A stretch of DNA of 64,000 nt from Oscillospiraceae bacterium (GTDB lineage Bacteria; Bacillota; Clostridia; Oscillospirales; UBA929). A program made the translations under genes and the position numbers. Positions within the stretch are counted from its first letter, which is position 1. Every line of letters starts with the position of its first letter. Positions 52,371-60,845 of this stretch are shown piece after piece. The notes under the pieces were generated by a model. It had not been told where the DNA came from. It was given only the letters and a program-made list of their open reading frames with translations, and searched no databases. Location: positions 85,064-149,063 of the forward strand of contig WRKO01000001.1 in the NCBI GenBank assembly GCA_009782215.1. The letters are read 5' to 3'.

Positions 52371-53813
52371 TTATCCCTCCGCCGCTTCTTCCCTTGGCAG
52401 CGTCAGCGTGACCAAGACGCCGCCGCCTTCGGCGGGTTCCACGCGCAACTCGCCGCCGTGCAGGCGCATAATTTCGTCGCTGACGGACAGGCCGATGCCG
52501 CTTCCGCGGGCTGTGGAGCTGCCTTTGTAGAATTTATACTTGATGTGCGGAAGCTCGCTTTCGGGGATGCCTTGGCCGTAGTCCCTCACGGTGATGACGG
52601 CCCACTGCTCGTTGTAGGTCAGTGCGGCGTCAATGCGTTTGCCGCCGCCGCCGTGCTTGGCGGCGTTGTCAAGGATGTTGACAAAGACCTGCTTGAGGCG
52701 CGAACGGTCGCCCATAATCTCCGGCGTGTCGTCTGGCTGGCGGTATATCAGCGTGATGCCCTCGCGCTTGAGGGCGTCCATATGCAGATAGACGACCTCT
52801 TCCAGCTCCGAGGCGAGGTCAATCGGCTCGATATCAAGCGTTAAGCGCCCGCTTTCGATTTTGGTGAAGTCCAGCAGCTCCTCCACCATGCTGGAAAGGC
52901 GGGTCGTCTCCTTGAGCATGATTCGGATGCCTTTCCGCATCTCGGACGCGTCGTTCATGTCGGCGGAGAGGAGCGTTTCACCCCAGCCGCTGATGGCGGT
53001 GAGGGGGGTGCGCAGCTCGTGGGAGACGGAGGAGATGAAGTCGCTCTTCATCCGTTCGGAGGCGCGTATCTCGCCGGACATATGGTTGATGTTGTTGACC
53101 AGCTCGCCCATCTCGTCGGGGTATTCCTTCTCGATACGCACGCCGTAGCCGCCTTCGGCGATGCGGGCGGCAATGCGGTTGATTTCCTGCACCGGCTTTA
53201 GGATGTTGCGCAGAAAAAGATAGTTTGTGGCAAGCATGATAAACAGGAAAAAGACGCTCACCAGCGCCGACCAGCCCACAAACTGAAGGATTCGGGCGTC
53301 GGCAGGCTCTAGGCTGGTGACACAGCGCACCACCCCGACGGCGTTGCCGTTTTGCGAAAGGATAGGGCTTGACGCCGCTATCACGCGCTCCCCGGTGACG
53401 ACATTGCTGCCGATAAACGGCCTTGACGGCTCCGATTGAAGCGCGGCGCGCACGTCGGGGGTGTCGACGGTCAGCCCCGACATGGTGGATACGGAGGAGA
53501 TTTGCAGCCGCCCGCTGCCGGTGATGAATTGCAGCTCAATTTGGTCGCGTTCCTCAAACTCATTGACAAGGGCGTTGATGATACGCACATATTCATCGAA
53601 GCTGGCGAGATGGTTTCTCGATATAACGCTTGCGTACAGCGAAGCGCGGGACTCAAGGGAAAAGGTCAGCGAGGAATAGTAGTGGTTGCTCACGCCGATG
53701 GCCAGCGCGCCCATGACCGCCAGCGCCAGCAGGAGCGATACGGTCAGCACGCTGCGCATCCAGCGCCGCTGGATGCCGGAAACGATGGATTTTTGCTTGC
53801 CTATCCTCCCCAT
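52371..53813 (-). CDS. Membrane sensor histidine kinase
   Basis: About 480 residues. Membrane helices near 20-42 and 178-202 bracket an extracellular sensor domain of about 135 residues. HAMP follows (about 203-255), then HisKA with phospho-acceptor His265 (SSVSHELRTPLTAISGWGE), and HATPase with N box FVNILDNAAKHGGGGK and G boxes VRDYGQGIPESEL and GSGIGLSV. The start is ATG 53813, 13 bases inside the response-regulator gene; an ATG at 53831 is also possible. Signal unknown. Confidence 0.92.
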   Translation of the reverse strand: MGRIGKQKSIVSGIQRRWMRSVLTVSLLLALAVMGALAIGVSNHYYSSLTFSLESRASLYASVISRNHLASFDEYVRIINALVNEFEERDQIELQFITGSGRLQISSVSTMSGLTVDTPDVRAALQSEPSRPFIGSNVVTGERVIAASSPILSQNGNAVGVVRCVTSLEPADARILQFVGWSALVSVFFLFIMLATNYLFLRNILKPVQEINRIAARIAEGGYGVRIEKEYPDEMGELVNNINHMSGEIRASERMKSDFISSVSHELRTPLTAISGWGETLLSADMNDASEMRKGIRIMLKETTRLSSMVEELLDFTKIESGRLTLDIEPIDLASELEEVVYLHMDALKREGITLIYRQPDDTPEIMGDRSRLKQVFVNILDNAAKHGGGGKRIDAALTYNEQWAVITVRDYGQGIPESELPHIKYKFYKGSSTARGSGIGLSVSDEIMRLHGGELRVEPAEGGGVLVTLTLPREEAAEG

Positions 53814-54502
53814 TTGTACCCATAGCCCCATACGGTGGTGATAAACGCCGGGTTGGCGGTGTCGTCCTCAATTTTGATACGGAGGCGGCGGATGTTGACG
53901 TCAACAATCTTCAAGTCTCCGAGATAATCCTCGCCCCATACCCGGAGAAGGATTTCCTCGCGCGAAAGGGCGCGCTCGGGGTTTTCCATAAACAGCTTGA
54001 CAATGCTGAACTCCACCTGCGTCAGCTTGACCTTCACGCCGTTTTTCTCCAAGGAGCGGTTGCGGGTGCTGAGGGTGAACGGGCCGCTTTGCAGCGCGAC
54101 CCCGCTGTCCGGCGTTTCACCGCCCCCGCCGCCCAAGCGTCTGGAAAGGGCGTCCACACGGGCAATCAGCTCAGTGGGGGAGAAGGGCTTTGTGATGTAG
54201 TCGTCGGCGCCGGAGACAAGGCCGGTGACCTTGTCCAGCTCTTGGGTCTTTGCCGTCAGCATGATGATGCCTGTGCCGGGGCGCAGGGCGCGCAGACGAC
54301 GGCAGACCTCCAAGCCGTCAAGCTCGCCCGGCAGCATGATATCGAGCAGGGCAAGCCGGAGATCCGGGTGGCTTTCGATGCAGCGCATGGCCTCCTCGCC
54401 CGTCCCGGCCTCAACGACGTCATAGCCGGCGCGCTTGAGATTGATGACCACAAAGCTGCGGATGCTCTCCTCGTCCTCAAGAACCAATAATTTCTGCGGC
54501 AT
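53801..54502 (-). CDS. OmpR-family response regulator
   Basis: 233 residues. Receiver domain with acidic pocket LEDEES and phospho-acceptor Asp54 (ALLDIMLPGELDG), Lys in TKPFSPTELIARV, then a winged-helix DNA-binding domain (LTQVEFSIVKLFMENPERAL ... VDVNIRRLRIKIEDD). ATG 54502 is chosen because GGAGGAG lies just before it; it shares one base with the upstream stop (TAATG). Forms a two-component pair with the kinase downstream. Confidence 0.93.
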   Translation of the reverse strand: MPQKLLVLEDEESIRSFVVINLKRAGYDVVEAGTGEEAMRCIESHPDLRLALLDIMLPGELDGLEVCRRLRALRPGTGIIMLTAKTQELDKVTGLVSGADDYITKPFSPTELIARVDALSRRLGGGGGETPDSGVALQSGPFTLSTRNRSLEKNGVKVKLTQVEFSIVKLFMENPERALSREEILLRVWGEDYLGDLKIVDVNIRRLRIKIEDDTANPAFITTVWGYGYKWGG

Positions 54503-55806
54503 TAGGGGCTCCTCCATTCTATCAGGTCAAGATGGAATATCGCCTTTAACTCTTGCTCACTCATTTCAAACGGCGTCAGGCCGTCGCGCAGGGGGATGAT
54601 TTCAGCCGTTACCAGTTGGTTGCTCTGCTCGGACAGAACGGTGCGGCCGCGAACCGGCGGCCGGTCGGCGGCCGGCTGGGAGAGAAAATATATCTTCAGA
54701 AAATCCGCCGGGTCTTCCTCGTCCGTGAGGACGGAGAAGGTGGTGACGGTTTGCGCCGCCGTGGAGGCGCGGCGGACGGAATACCGTTCGGGCCACTGCT
54801 CGGGCAGAAGAATGTACCAGTTATGGAGGGTGCTGTGATAGGTTCTGGCCGTCTCGGAGGAAAGGCCGCCGGATTCATAGGAATTCCAGCGTATTTCATA
54901 GAAAATCTCGCCGCTGAAGTCCTCCGGGTGGCTCTCCAGCTCCACTTGACGGGGCAAATCAAACACGCCGTCTCCGTTGACGTCGGCGGCGGGAATCTCG
55001 CGGTGGCGCACCAGCAGGTCGCTGACGCCGGTTTCCATATTGACGGAGATGTTGACCAAAACGCCGTTGCGGAAGGAGAAAACGTCGGTCACTTCCCCCG
55101 TCACCGTTTGGTACTGGGACGTGACATAGAATCCGGGGACGCCGTCCAGCAGAGGGCTGGAAAGCAAGCGCCGCACCGCCTCCGCGCCGCGCGAAAGGGG
55201 CGCCGAACAGGCAGCGGCCAGTTCCCCGCCGCGGAAGGAGACCATCTCCACAGTCTCAGCGTCAATCTGAATCAGCAGCAGGGCGGGGGTGCCGGAGTCT
55301 TCGATATCGCAGACCATCTGGCCGGAGAACGGGCGGGTGAAAATCTCCGTCAGGCCGCCGTCGTCCAGAGAATACACCGAGATAAACCGCAGGGGCAAAA
55401 CCTGCCAGCCCACGATAATCTCCAGCCGTCCGTCGCCCGTGAGGTCGTGAAAGGCCACCGAATGAACTGATTCGGCGTTTTCGGAAAGGAGCGGCAGGGC
55501 AATGAAATCGCCGTCACGGGGGATGAAAACGGCCAGCGCGATTTCCGTCTCACTGCTGCGCAGAAAGGCGACGGCCTCCTCATCGCCGTTGCCGGTCAGG
55601 TCAATCATCAAAACGGGCTGCCGATGGTCGCCGGAAAGAGGGGCGCTGTATGTATAGCCGTTGGCAAGCAGGGCATCTATGTGGCCTTGAAGGCGCTGAT
55701 ACTGCACGGCGGGACGGGGCGCCTGCATCAGATTCTCCGCGTCGAAGCAGCCGGATAACAGCGCCGCCAGCAAAGCCGCCGCGATAAGGCTCGCCGCCCT
55801 CCGCAT
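54502..55806 (-). CDS. Lipoprotein with repeat-type (VCBS/FG-GAP-like) surface domain
   Basis: 434 residues. Lipobox ALLSGC places Cys20 at the membrane. The mature protein contains D-x-T-G-N-G-D-E-E, D-L-T-G-D-G-R-L-E and D-V-N-G-D-G-V-F-D, calcium-binding loops of the kind found in VCBS/FG-GAP propellers. It is first in an operon with the two-component system, so it could sense or respond to wall stress for the kinase; this is inference. Start follows AAGGAGGG. Confidence 0.85.
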   Translation of the reverse strand: MRRAASLIAAALLAALLSGCFDAENLMQAPRPAVQYQRLQGHIDALLANGYTYSAPLSGDHRQPVLMIDLTGNGDEEAVAFLRSSETEIALAVFIPRDGDFIALPLLSENAESVHSVAFHDLTGDGRLEIIVGWQVLPLRFISVYSLDDGGLTEIFTRPFSGQMVCDIEDSGTPALLLIQIDAETVEMVSFRGGELAAACSAPLSRGAEAVRRLLSSPLLDGVPGFYVTSQYQTVTGEVTDVFSFRNGVLVNISVNMETGVSDLLVRHREIPAADVNGDGVFDLPRQVELESHPEDFSGEIFYEIRWNSYESGGLSSETARTYHSTLHNWYILLPEQWPERYSVRRASTAAQTVTTFSVLTDEEDPADFLKIYFLSQPAADRPPVRGRTVLSEQSNQLVTAEIIPLRDGLTPFEMSEQELKAIFHLDLIEWRSP

Positions 55807-55825
55807 ACAATCCCTCCTTATGACA

Positions 55826-55849
55826 CAGGCAGGCGTTCAAGCCTGCCTG
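55826..55849 (-). terminator. Hairpin after acpP
   Basis: CAGGCAGGC and GCCTGCCTG (9 bp) around GTTCAA, without a U tract on the minus strand. Likely mRNA 3' end or attenuator between acpP and the lipoprotein operon. Confidence 0.5.
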
Positions 55850-55867
55850 CGACGGATTCATAAACGC

Positions 55868-56101
55868 TTAGGCGTTTTCGTCGATGTATGCCGCCACGTC
55901 GGCGACAGTGCGGAAACCCTTAACAGCGTCCTCGTCAATGGTGAGTTCAAATTCCTCCTCCACAGACATCATCAGTTCCACGACGTCAAGGGAGTCGGCT
56001 CCCAAATCCTCGGCGATGTTGGTCGTAGCGGCGATTTTGTCGGCGTCAATGTCAAGCTGCGCCGCCAAAATCGCGCGAACCTTCTCCGCGGTAGCGCTCA
56101 T
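55868..56101 (-). CDS. acpP: Acyl carrier protein
   Basis: 77 residues, the phosphopantetheine carrier of fatty-acid synthesis. Attachment serine is Ser37 in GADSLDVVELMM. Highly acidic as expected. Ribosome site AAGGAGG. It stands alone, away from other fatty-acid genes in this window. Confidence 0.95.
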   Translation of the reverse strand: MSATAEKVRAILAAQLDIDADKIAATTNIAEDLGADSLDVVELMMSVEEEFELTIDEDAVKGFRTVADVAAYIDENA

Positions 56102-56140
56102 AGACGGTATCCTCCTTCTCGATTATGGGTTATCATATAG

Positions 56141-56169
56141 AGTATAACCCGCCCATTCGAGTATATCAA
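56141..56169 (-). promoter_or_regulatory. Promoter of acpP
   Basis: TTGATA (56169-56164), 17-bp spacer, TATACT (56146-56141) on the minus strand. Confidence 0.8.
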
Positions 56170-56212
56170 GAGGTTTTTGGAAAAATTTTTGAAATTTTTA
56201 TTTGACCCTCAT

Positions 56213-57127
56213 TTACAGGCAAGGCGTATACCCGCTATCCATCAGACTCAATAAATTATGTAAGTTGCGCGAAGCCGTTTTACTCTTCAAATACCATAGC
56301 ATATCACATTTTCGCTTTAATTCTTCCGGCATCTTTTTGGGCGTTCCGCCAAGAATGATATCGGTTTCCGTTTCGTCAAAATATACGTCAATCACATCCG
56401 TCCGTTCCGCGTTGATGGGGCATCGGCCTTGGCATTTCAGGCAGCCGAATACGGTGTGGTGGGCGGTTGGCGGCAGCCAATCGGGAAAATCATGGTTATC
56501 ACTGTTTATCCTGCGCATACATTTTCCGCTGTCAATCATAAAACAGTCCTTGGTGATTGAGCCTGTTGGACAGCTATGAAGGCAAATGTCACAATGCTCG
56601 CAAAAAGGCGATACGACAGCCTTCCGCCAAGTATCCGCCTCGCATGGCATATCGGTGTAGTAGGCATAATAACTTAAATAGCTTCCCAAGCCTTTCACAT
56701 ATGTAATATTGTTTTTCCCGTATTCCGCCAAACCGCTTTGAACCGCCAGCCGTTTCAGCGGCAGACTGTTGCCCGCGTCGGAAACGGTATAACCGGCGTT
56801 AGCGATGGTTTCCATAATCAGCTTTTCGGTTGGCTCTTTATAGGTGGGCGCGAGGCCGAAAATCTGATATTCTTTGCCGTTCCTGCGAAAAAAGAGGTTG
56901 ACATAGGCGGCGGCACACGGAACCGCCAATAATATGATGGAGCGCGTTTTGTCAGGGATTCCGCCAACATTGGCGCTTTTTGCGATTCTGCTCCTTTGCG
57001 AACCGCTCAATCTCAAATCGTTTCGCAGCTCGTCCAAGTCGTTTTTCAGCCATTCGAGTCTATCGACGGAAATGATTGTACACTTAGCCCCGTGTTGCTC
57101 CGCTATGGTCTTAATTTCGTCTAACAT
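56213..57127 (-). CDS. QueG-like iron-sulfur protein
   Basis: 304 residues with two four-Cys [4Fe-4S] motifs (CEHCDICLHSCP and, with an upstream Cys, CLKCQGRCP), arranged as in epoxyqueuosine reductase and its relatives. The rest resembles the family only loosely and the C-terminal HEAT-repeat part of QueG is absent, so it is a related reductase of unknown substrate, not clearly QueG. ATG 57127 has GGAGG ten bases upstream; longer frames run into the preceding gene. Confidence 0.75.
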   Translation of the reverse strand: MLDEIKTIAEQHGAKCTIISVDRLEWLKNDLDELRNDLRLSGSQRSRIAKSANVGGIPDKTRSIILLAVPCAAAYVNLFFRRNGKEYQIFGLAPTYKEPTEKLIMETIANAGYTVSDAGNSLPLKRLAVQSGLAEYGKNNITYVKGLGSYLSYYAYYTDMPCEADTWRKAVVSPFCEHCDICLHSCPTGSITKDCFMIDSGKCMRRINSDNHDFPDWLPPTAHHTVFGCLKCQGRCPINAERTDVIDVYFDETETDIILGGTPKKMPEELKRKCDMLWYLKSKTASRNLHNLLSLMDSGYTPCL

Positions 57128-57129
57128 TT

Positions 57130-57327
57130 CTATCCTCCGATACCCCGGTACGCGATTGCGTCGAGCTGAAAGAGCAGCCCCTCGTGGGCGAAAACCCTGT
57201 TGATTTGTGATTCGGCAGACCCTGAACCGTCGCACGCGCAGAAGGAAACAAAGACAAAACCCCCCGCCTCCACCATGCCGGAGTACGCACACTCCTCATT
57301 TACATCGTGCCTGATAATTTCTGACAT
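57130..57327 (-). pseudogene. Internally deleted RidA-family remnant
   Basis: 65 residues. The first 45 (MSEIIRHDVNEECAYSGMVE, then GGFVFVSFCACDG) look like the start of a RidA/YjgF enamine deaminase-type protein, and the end (FQLDAIAYRG) resembles its last strand, but the roughly 60 residues between are missing. The frame, ribosome site AAGGGGAG and stop are intact, and the stop overlaps the next gene's ribosome site, so it may still be translated as a coupling leader. Confidence 0.5.
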
Positions 57328-57342
57328 AACACAGCTCCCCTT

Positions 57343-57522
57343 TTACTGCTGCGCGATTTCCTCCGCGCTTGCGATGATTTTGAAGCCGTATTTCTTGGCG
57401 GTGGCTTCGCCGATTCTGTTCACGCGCTCCACTCTCTGTGCCGGAGTCATATCTTTTGTTTCTTCATCAATCTTGCGGCGTATTGCGTGAATCTCGTCCA
57501 AGATGGTATCGGGTTTTTTCAT
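57343..57522 (-). CDS. Small protein paired with PIN toxin, candidate antitoxin
   Basis: 59 residues, MKKPDTILDEIHAIRRKIDE then MTPAQRVERVNRIGEATAK, charged and helical. The ATG at 57522 has a full GGAGGTGAT site and lies inside the end of the PIN gene. Such small partners neutralise PIN ribonucleases; here the order is toxin first, antitoxin second, the reverse of most vapBC pairs. Confidence 0.65.
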   Translation of the reverse strand: MKKPDTILDEIHAIRRKIDEETKDMTPAQRVERVNRIGEATAKKYGFKIIASAEEIAQQ

Positions 57523-57985
57523 CGTCAATCACCTCCATTGGAGATTTAATTTTGATTTTGGAATAGCCAAGTAAAGTGTTTATCGCGGCTGTCATTTCAA
57601 TCGTTTTGTCGCGGACGATATGCCGGAAGTTCAAGCTGATTATCATATCAAGCGAATAGACGGAAGCGGCGGCGATGTGGCTTGCGTCCGTCAGCGAACC
57701 TTGCGGAAGCGCGCCCTCCGAAATATAGCGTTCCGCAAGAGTGTCTGTTTCGTCCGTCGCGGCAAGAACGGGGATATCGTACTTTTTGATTAGGGCAAGC
57801 ATTTTTTCTTTTTTATCCGCAGGTGCATTTTCTATTTCGTCAATTACATGGCTCGATGTATACGGCTCAAACTTACCCGCCGCACATTCCTCGAACAGCG
57901 TAATGGTATCGGGGTGTGCGTCCCTATCTTCATCGAAATAATAATTGAACAATGTCGTTTCCAAATATATCTTTTGTTTCCTCAC
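57467..57985 (-). CDS. PIN-domain protein, probable toxin ribonuclease
   Basis: 172 residues. Acidic PIN residues are visible: the first in IYLETTLFNYYFDED (Glu replaces the usual Asp), a second in SSHVIDEIEN, and Asp in GSLTDASHIAAASVYSLD. Later SLNFRHIV matches the final strand. GTG start after ATAGGAG. Overlaps the downstream small gene by 56 bases, a toxin-antitoxin layout. The target is unknown. Confidence 0.8.
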   Translation of the reverse strand: MRKQKIYLETTLFNYYFDEDRDAHPDTITLFEECAAGKFEPYTSSHVIDEIENAPADKKEKMLALIKKYDIPVLAATDETDTLAERYISEGALPQGSLTDASHIAAASVYSLDMIISLNFRHIVRDKTIEMTAAINTLLGYSKIKIKSPMEVIDDEKTRYHLGRDSRNTPQD

Positions 57986-58109
57986 AGGCTCCTATCCTCC
58001 CCGCTATGCAACATAAACGGCATAACTACAATATAGTCTACCATAAATAAGCCATTTCTTCAATAACGAGTTTTTGAACAACACAAGGCCCCGTGTTGAA
58101 AAAATTTAT

Positions 58110-59486
58110 TCAATCCCCCGGCTCCGCGGCATGAGCGGCATTGCGCAGGGTTTTCCTCCGTTCCGTAAAAACATACCATGAGTATGACCAGATGCCCTTC
58201 ATACAGGCGCTTATCGAAACCGCTATCCATACCCCCGTCAGCCCCAGCTCCAGCATGTCCGATGAGAGAAAATACGCCAGCGGCACGCGGATAATATGGC
58301 ATGTCGTGTTGATAACGGCGGGCGGCACGGTCTTTCCCAGTCCCCGGAGGGTATTGGACGACACGGCCTCAAGGCACATCGGTATCTGGCATACGGCCAG
58401 TATGCGCAGATAGGCGGCGCTGCGCTCCGTCAGCACGGGGTCGGGCAGGAAAAAGCCGAATATATGCTTGCCCGGCACAGCCAGCAGAAGCGTCACAAAC
58501 GCGCCGTAGCAAAGCATGGCGGCCGAGGCGATACGGTATGTGTCATCAATGCGCTTCCATTTCCGCGCGCCCCGGTTCTGCCCCACAAACGAAATCAGCG
58601 CGGAACCGAAAGCGCCGCCTATCAGCCAAGTAAGCGATTCTATCTGGGAACCCACGCGGCTCAGCGCCATAGCATCCGCGCCGAAAAAGGTTTCCCGCCT
58701 CGATGTCGCCATCACAAGGAAGGTGAATAAAAAGCTCTCGGCGCCGACCGGCAGGGTCTTCCTGACAATCCATGCGATGCCGTTCCACTTCGGCGCGGTA
58801 AAGAGCCTCATGGATTCAAAGGGGCGCTTTTTGCCGAATTTGATGAAGCATACAAGAATGGTGAAAACGGCAGCCTGCCCGATGACGGTCGCGTAAGCCG
58901 CGCCCTGCACGCCGAGCTTGAGCGAAAAAATAAAAATAGGGTCAAGGAGGATGTTCAGCCCTGTGCCGACGGCGTTGCAGACAAACGGCGTCCGCGAGTT
59001 GCCCGACGCGGTGAACACCGCACCCAAGGTCGCGGATATATATGTAAGCGGAATCGGCAAAGCCACAATCATCAGATAGTTTTCCGTAAGCTTCGCCACA
59101 TGCTCCTCCCTGAAATGAAAGAACCCTACCATTTGGCTTCGGAACAAAACCATCGTCAGCGCAAACGCCGTTCCGCTGACCGCGCTGATGGCCAGAGCGG
59201 CGTGGGCGAGCGATTTCGCCTTCTCCCGGTCGCCGGAGCCGAACGCCTGCGATACGCCGATGCTGGCGCCCACGCTGCCCAACAGCATAAACGAAACGGA
59301 CAGCCATAAGTAAAGCCCCGCCGCCCCGGTCGCCGCCACCTCGTCGCTGCCCAACCGTCCCAGCCAGAACATATCGGTCAGGTTATACAGCATATGAAGC
59401 GCCTGCGAACCCATAACGGGGACTGCGAGATACATCAGACGGCGCAGAATCGGGCCGTTTGTCATATCTGTCTTTGCACTCATCAT
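58110..59486 (-). CDS. MATE-family multidrug/Na+ antiporter
   Basis: 458 residues, 12 membrane helices of the MATE/NorM type (LRRLMYLAVPVMGSQALHML ... DMFWLGRLGSDEVAATGAAG). It should export drugs or metabolites using a sodium or proton gradient. The first of two adjacent ATG codons (59486) follows AAAGGT; a longer frame to 59507 lacks a ribosome site. Confidence 0.93.
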   Translation of the reverse strand: MMSAKTDMTNGPILRRLMYLAVPVMGSQALHMLYNLTDMFWLGRLGSDEVAATGAAGLYLWLSVSFMLLGSVGASIGVSQAFGSGDREKAKSLAHAALAISAVSGTAFALTMVLFRSQMVGFFHFREEHVAKLTENYLMIVALPIPLTYISATLGAVFTASGNSRTPFVCNAVGTGLNILLDPIFIFSLKLGVQGAAYATVIGQAAVFTILVCFIKFGKKRPFESMRLFTAPKWNGIAWIVRKTLPVGAESFLFTFLVMATSRRETFFGADAMALSRVGSQIESLTWLIGGAFGSALISFVGQNRGARKWKRIDDTYRIASAAMLCYGAFVTLLLAVPGKHIFGFFLPDPVLTERSAAYLRILAVCQIPMCLEAVSSNTLRGLGKTVPPAVINTTCHIIRVPLAYFLSSDMLELGLTGVWIAVSISACMKGIWSYSWYVFTERRKTLRNAAHAAEPGD

Positions 59487-59537
59487 GTTACCTTTACACC
59501 CAAGCATGAATTAACCGCGTCCCGGCGGCCAGCCCCC

Positions 59538-59566
59538 ACTCTATCATAAAATTTCCCAAAATTCAA
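59538..59566 (-). promoter_or_regulatory. Promoter of the MATE gene
   Basis: TTGAAT (59566-59561), 17-bp spacer, TAGAGT (59543-59538) on the minus strand. Moderate match. Confidence 0.55.
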
Positions 59567-59618
59567 GTGCGCAGGGGCGGCGTTCCGCCGCCCGCAGGCG
59601 GCGGGAGATTTCCCCCGC

Positions 59619-59647
59619 TTGCGTCTGGCGGCGCGGCGTGGTATACT
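59619..59647 (+). promoter_or_regulatory. Promoter of thiI
   Basis: TTGCGT (59619-59624), 17-bp spacer, TATACT (59642-59647). The expected start of transcription coincides with the thiI ATG, implying a leaderless message. Confidence 0.6.
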
Positions 59648-59654
59648 GATGGGC

Positions 59655-60809
59655 ATGGAAGAAATGATTTTACTCAAAATGGGCGAGATGGTTCTCAAGG
59701 GGCTGAATCGGTCGCGGTTTGAGGCCAGCTTGCTTGCCCGTCTGGGGGCTGTGCTGGCTCCGCACGGGCGCTTTGAGGTCACATCCCGCCAGTCCGCCGT
59801 CTATGCGGTGCCGGACGGGGACTGCGATATGGACGGGGCGTTCGCGGCGGCGTCCCGCGTATTCGGGTTTTCCGCGCTCTGCCGCGCCATACGGTGCGAG
59901 AAAGAGATAGCGGACATCCAGCAAAAAGCCCTGCTGCTGCCCGCCTTGAAAAACGCGCGGTCGTTCAAGGCGGAGGCGCGCCGCGCCGACAAAAAATTCC
60001 CCCTCACCAGCCCGCAGATATGCGAACAAGTGGGCGGCTTTATCCATGAAACGCTCAAGCTGCCGGTCGATGTGCATACCCCGGACGAGGTGGTCTGGAC
60101 GGAGGTGCGCGAGACGGCGGCGTATGTCCATACCCGCCCGGCCGAGGGCGCGGGAGGCCTGCCGCCCGGAACGGCGGGCAAGGCCGTTCTGCTGCTCTCC
60201 GGCGGCATCGACAGCCCGGCGGCGGGCTGGCGGATGGCGCGGCGCGGGCTGTCCCTGCTCCCGGTGCATTTCCACAGCTACCCGTATACCTCGCCGGAAG
60301 CGAAGGAAAAGGTTTTGACGCTGGCGCGTATCCTGTCAAGCTGGTGCGGCCCGATGACGGTGAGGGTGATATCCTTCACCGCCATTCAGGAGGCGATACG
60401 GACGCACTGCCCGGACGATCTGGCCACCGTCCTCACCCGCCGAAGCATGTGCCGCGTCGCCAACGCCGTCGCCCTGCGAAACGGGGCGGGCGCGGTGGTC
60501 ACCGGAGACAGCTTGGGGCAGGTGGCAAGCCAGACGCTGGAAGCGATGACGGTGACCGAGGAGGCGTCGGTTCTGCCGCTGTTCCGCCCGCTGGTGGGGA
60601 TGGATAAAGAGGAGGTGGCGCGGCTGGCAAGGCGGATCGGGACATTTGAAACGTCCATCCTGCCCTACGAGGATTGCTGCGGGCTGTTCACCCCCCGTCA
60701 CCCGCAGACAAGGCCGAAGCCGGAAGCCGTGCTGGCGGCAGAGAAACTGTATGATTACCGGGCGCTGGAAGCGGAGACGCTGAAAAACGTGGAGAAAATT
60801 GATGTGTAA
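59655..60809 (+). CDS. thiI: tRNA 4-thiouridine synthase ThiI
   Basis: 384 residues. N-terminal ferredoxin-like/THUMP domains, then a PP-loop ATPase (LLSGGIDSPAAGWRMARRG) and the Cys-containing DCCGLFTPRHPQTRP segment. It adenylates and thiolates U8 of tRNA and may supply sulfur for thiazole. The rhodanese domain found in gammaproteobacteria is absent, as normal in Firmicutes. ATG 59655 is supported by protein homology; no good ribosome site precedes it and the promoter lies 7 bp upstream. cinA follows 36 bases later. Confidence 0.93.
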   Translation: MEEMILLKMGEMVLKGLNRSRFEASLLARLGAVLAPHGRFEVTSRQSAVYAVPDGDCDMDGAFAAASRVFGFSALCRAIRCEKEIADIQQKALLLPALKNARSFKAEARRADKKFPLTSPQICEQVGGFIHETLKLPVDVHTPDEVVWTEVRETAAYVHTRPAEGAGGLPPGTAGKAVLLLSGGIDSPAAGWRMARRGLSLLPVHFHSYPYTSPEAKEKVLTLARILSSWCGPMTVRVISFTAIQEAIRTHCPDDLATVLTRRSMCRVANAVALRNGAGAVVTGDSLGQVASQTLEAMTVTEEASVLPLFRPLVGMDKEEVARLARRIGTFETSILPYEDCCGLFTPRHPQTRPKPEAVLAAEKLYDYRALEAETLKNVEKIDV

Positions 60810-60845
60810 AAAAACGCGCGCTGCGCGCTTGCGGAGGGACAGCCA

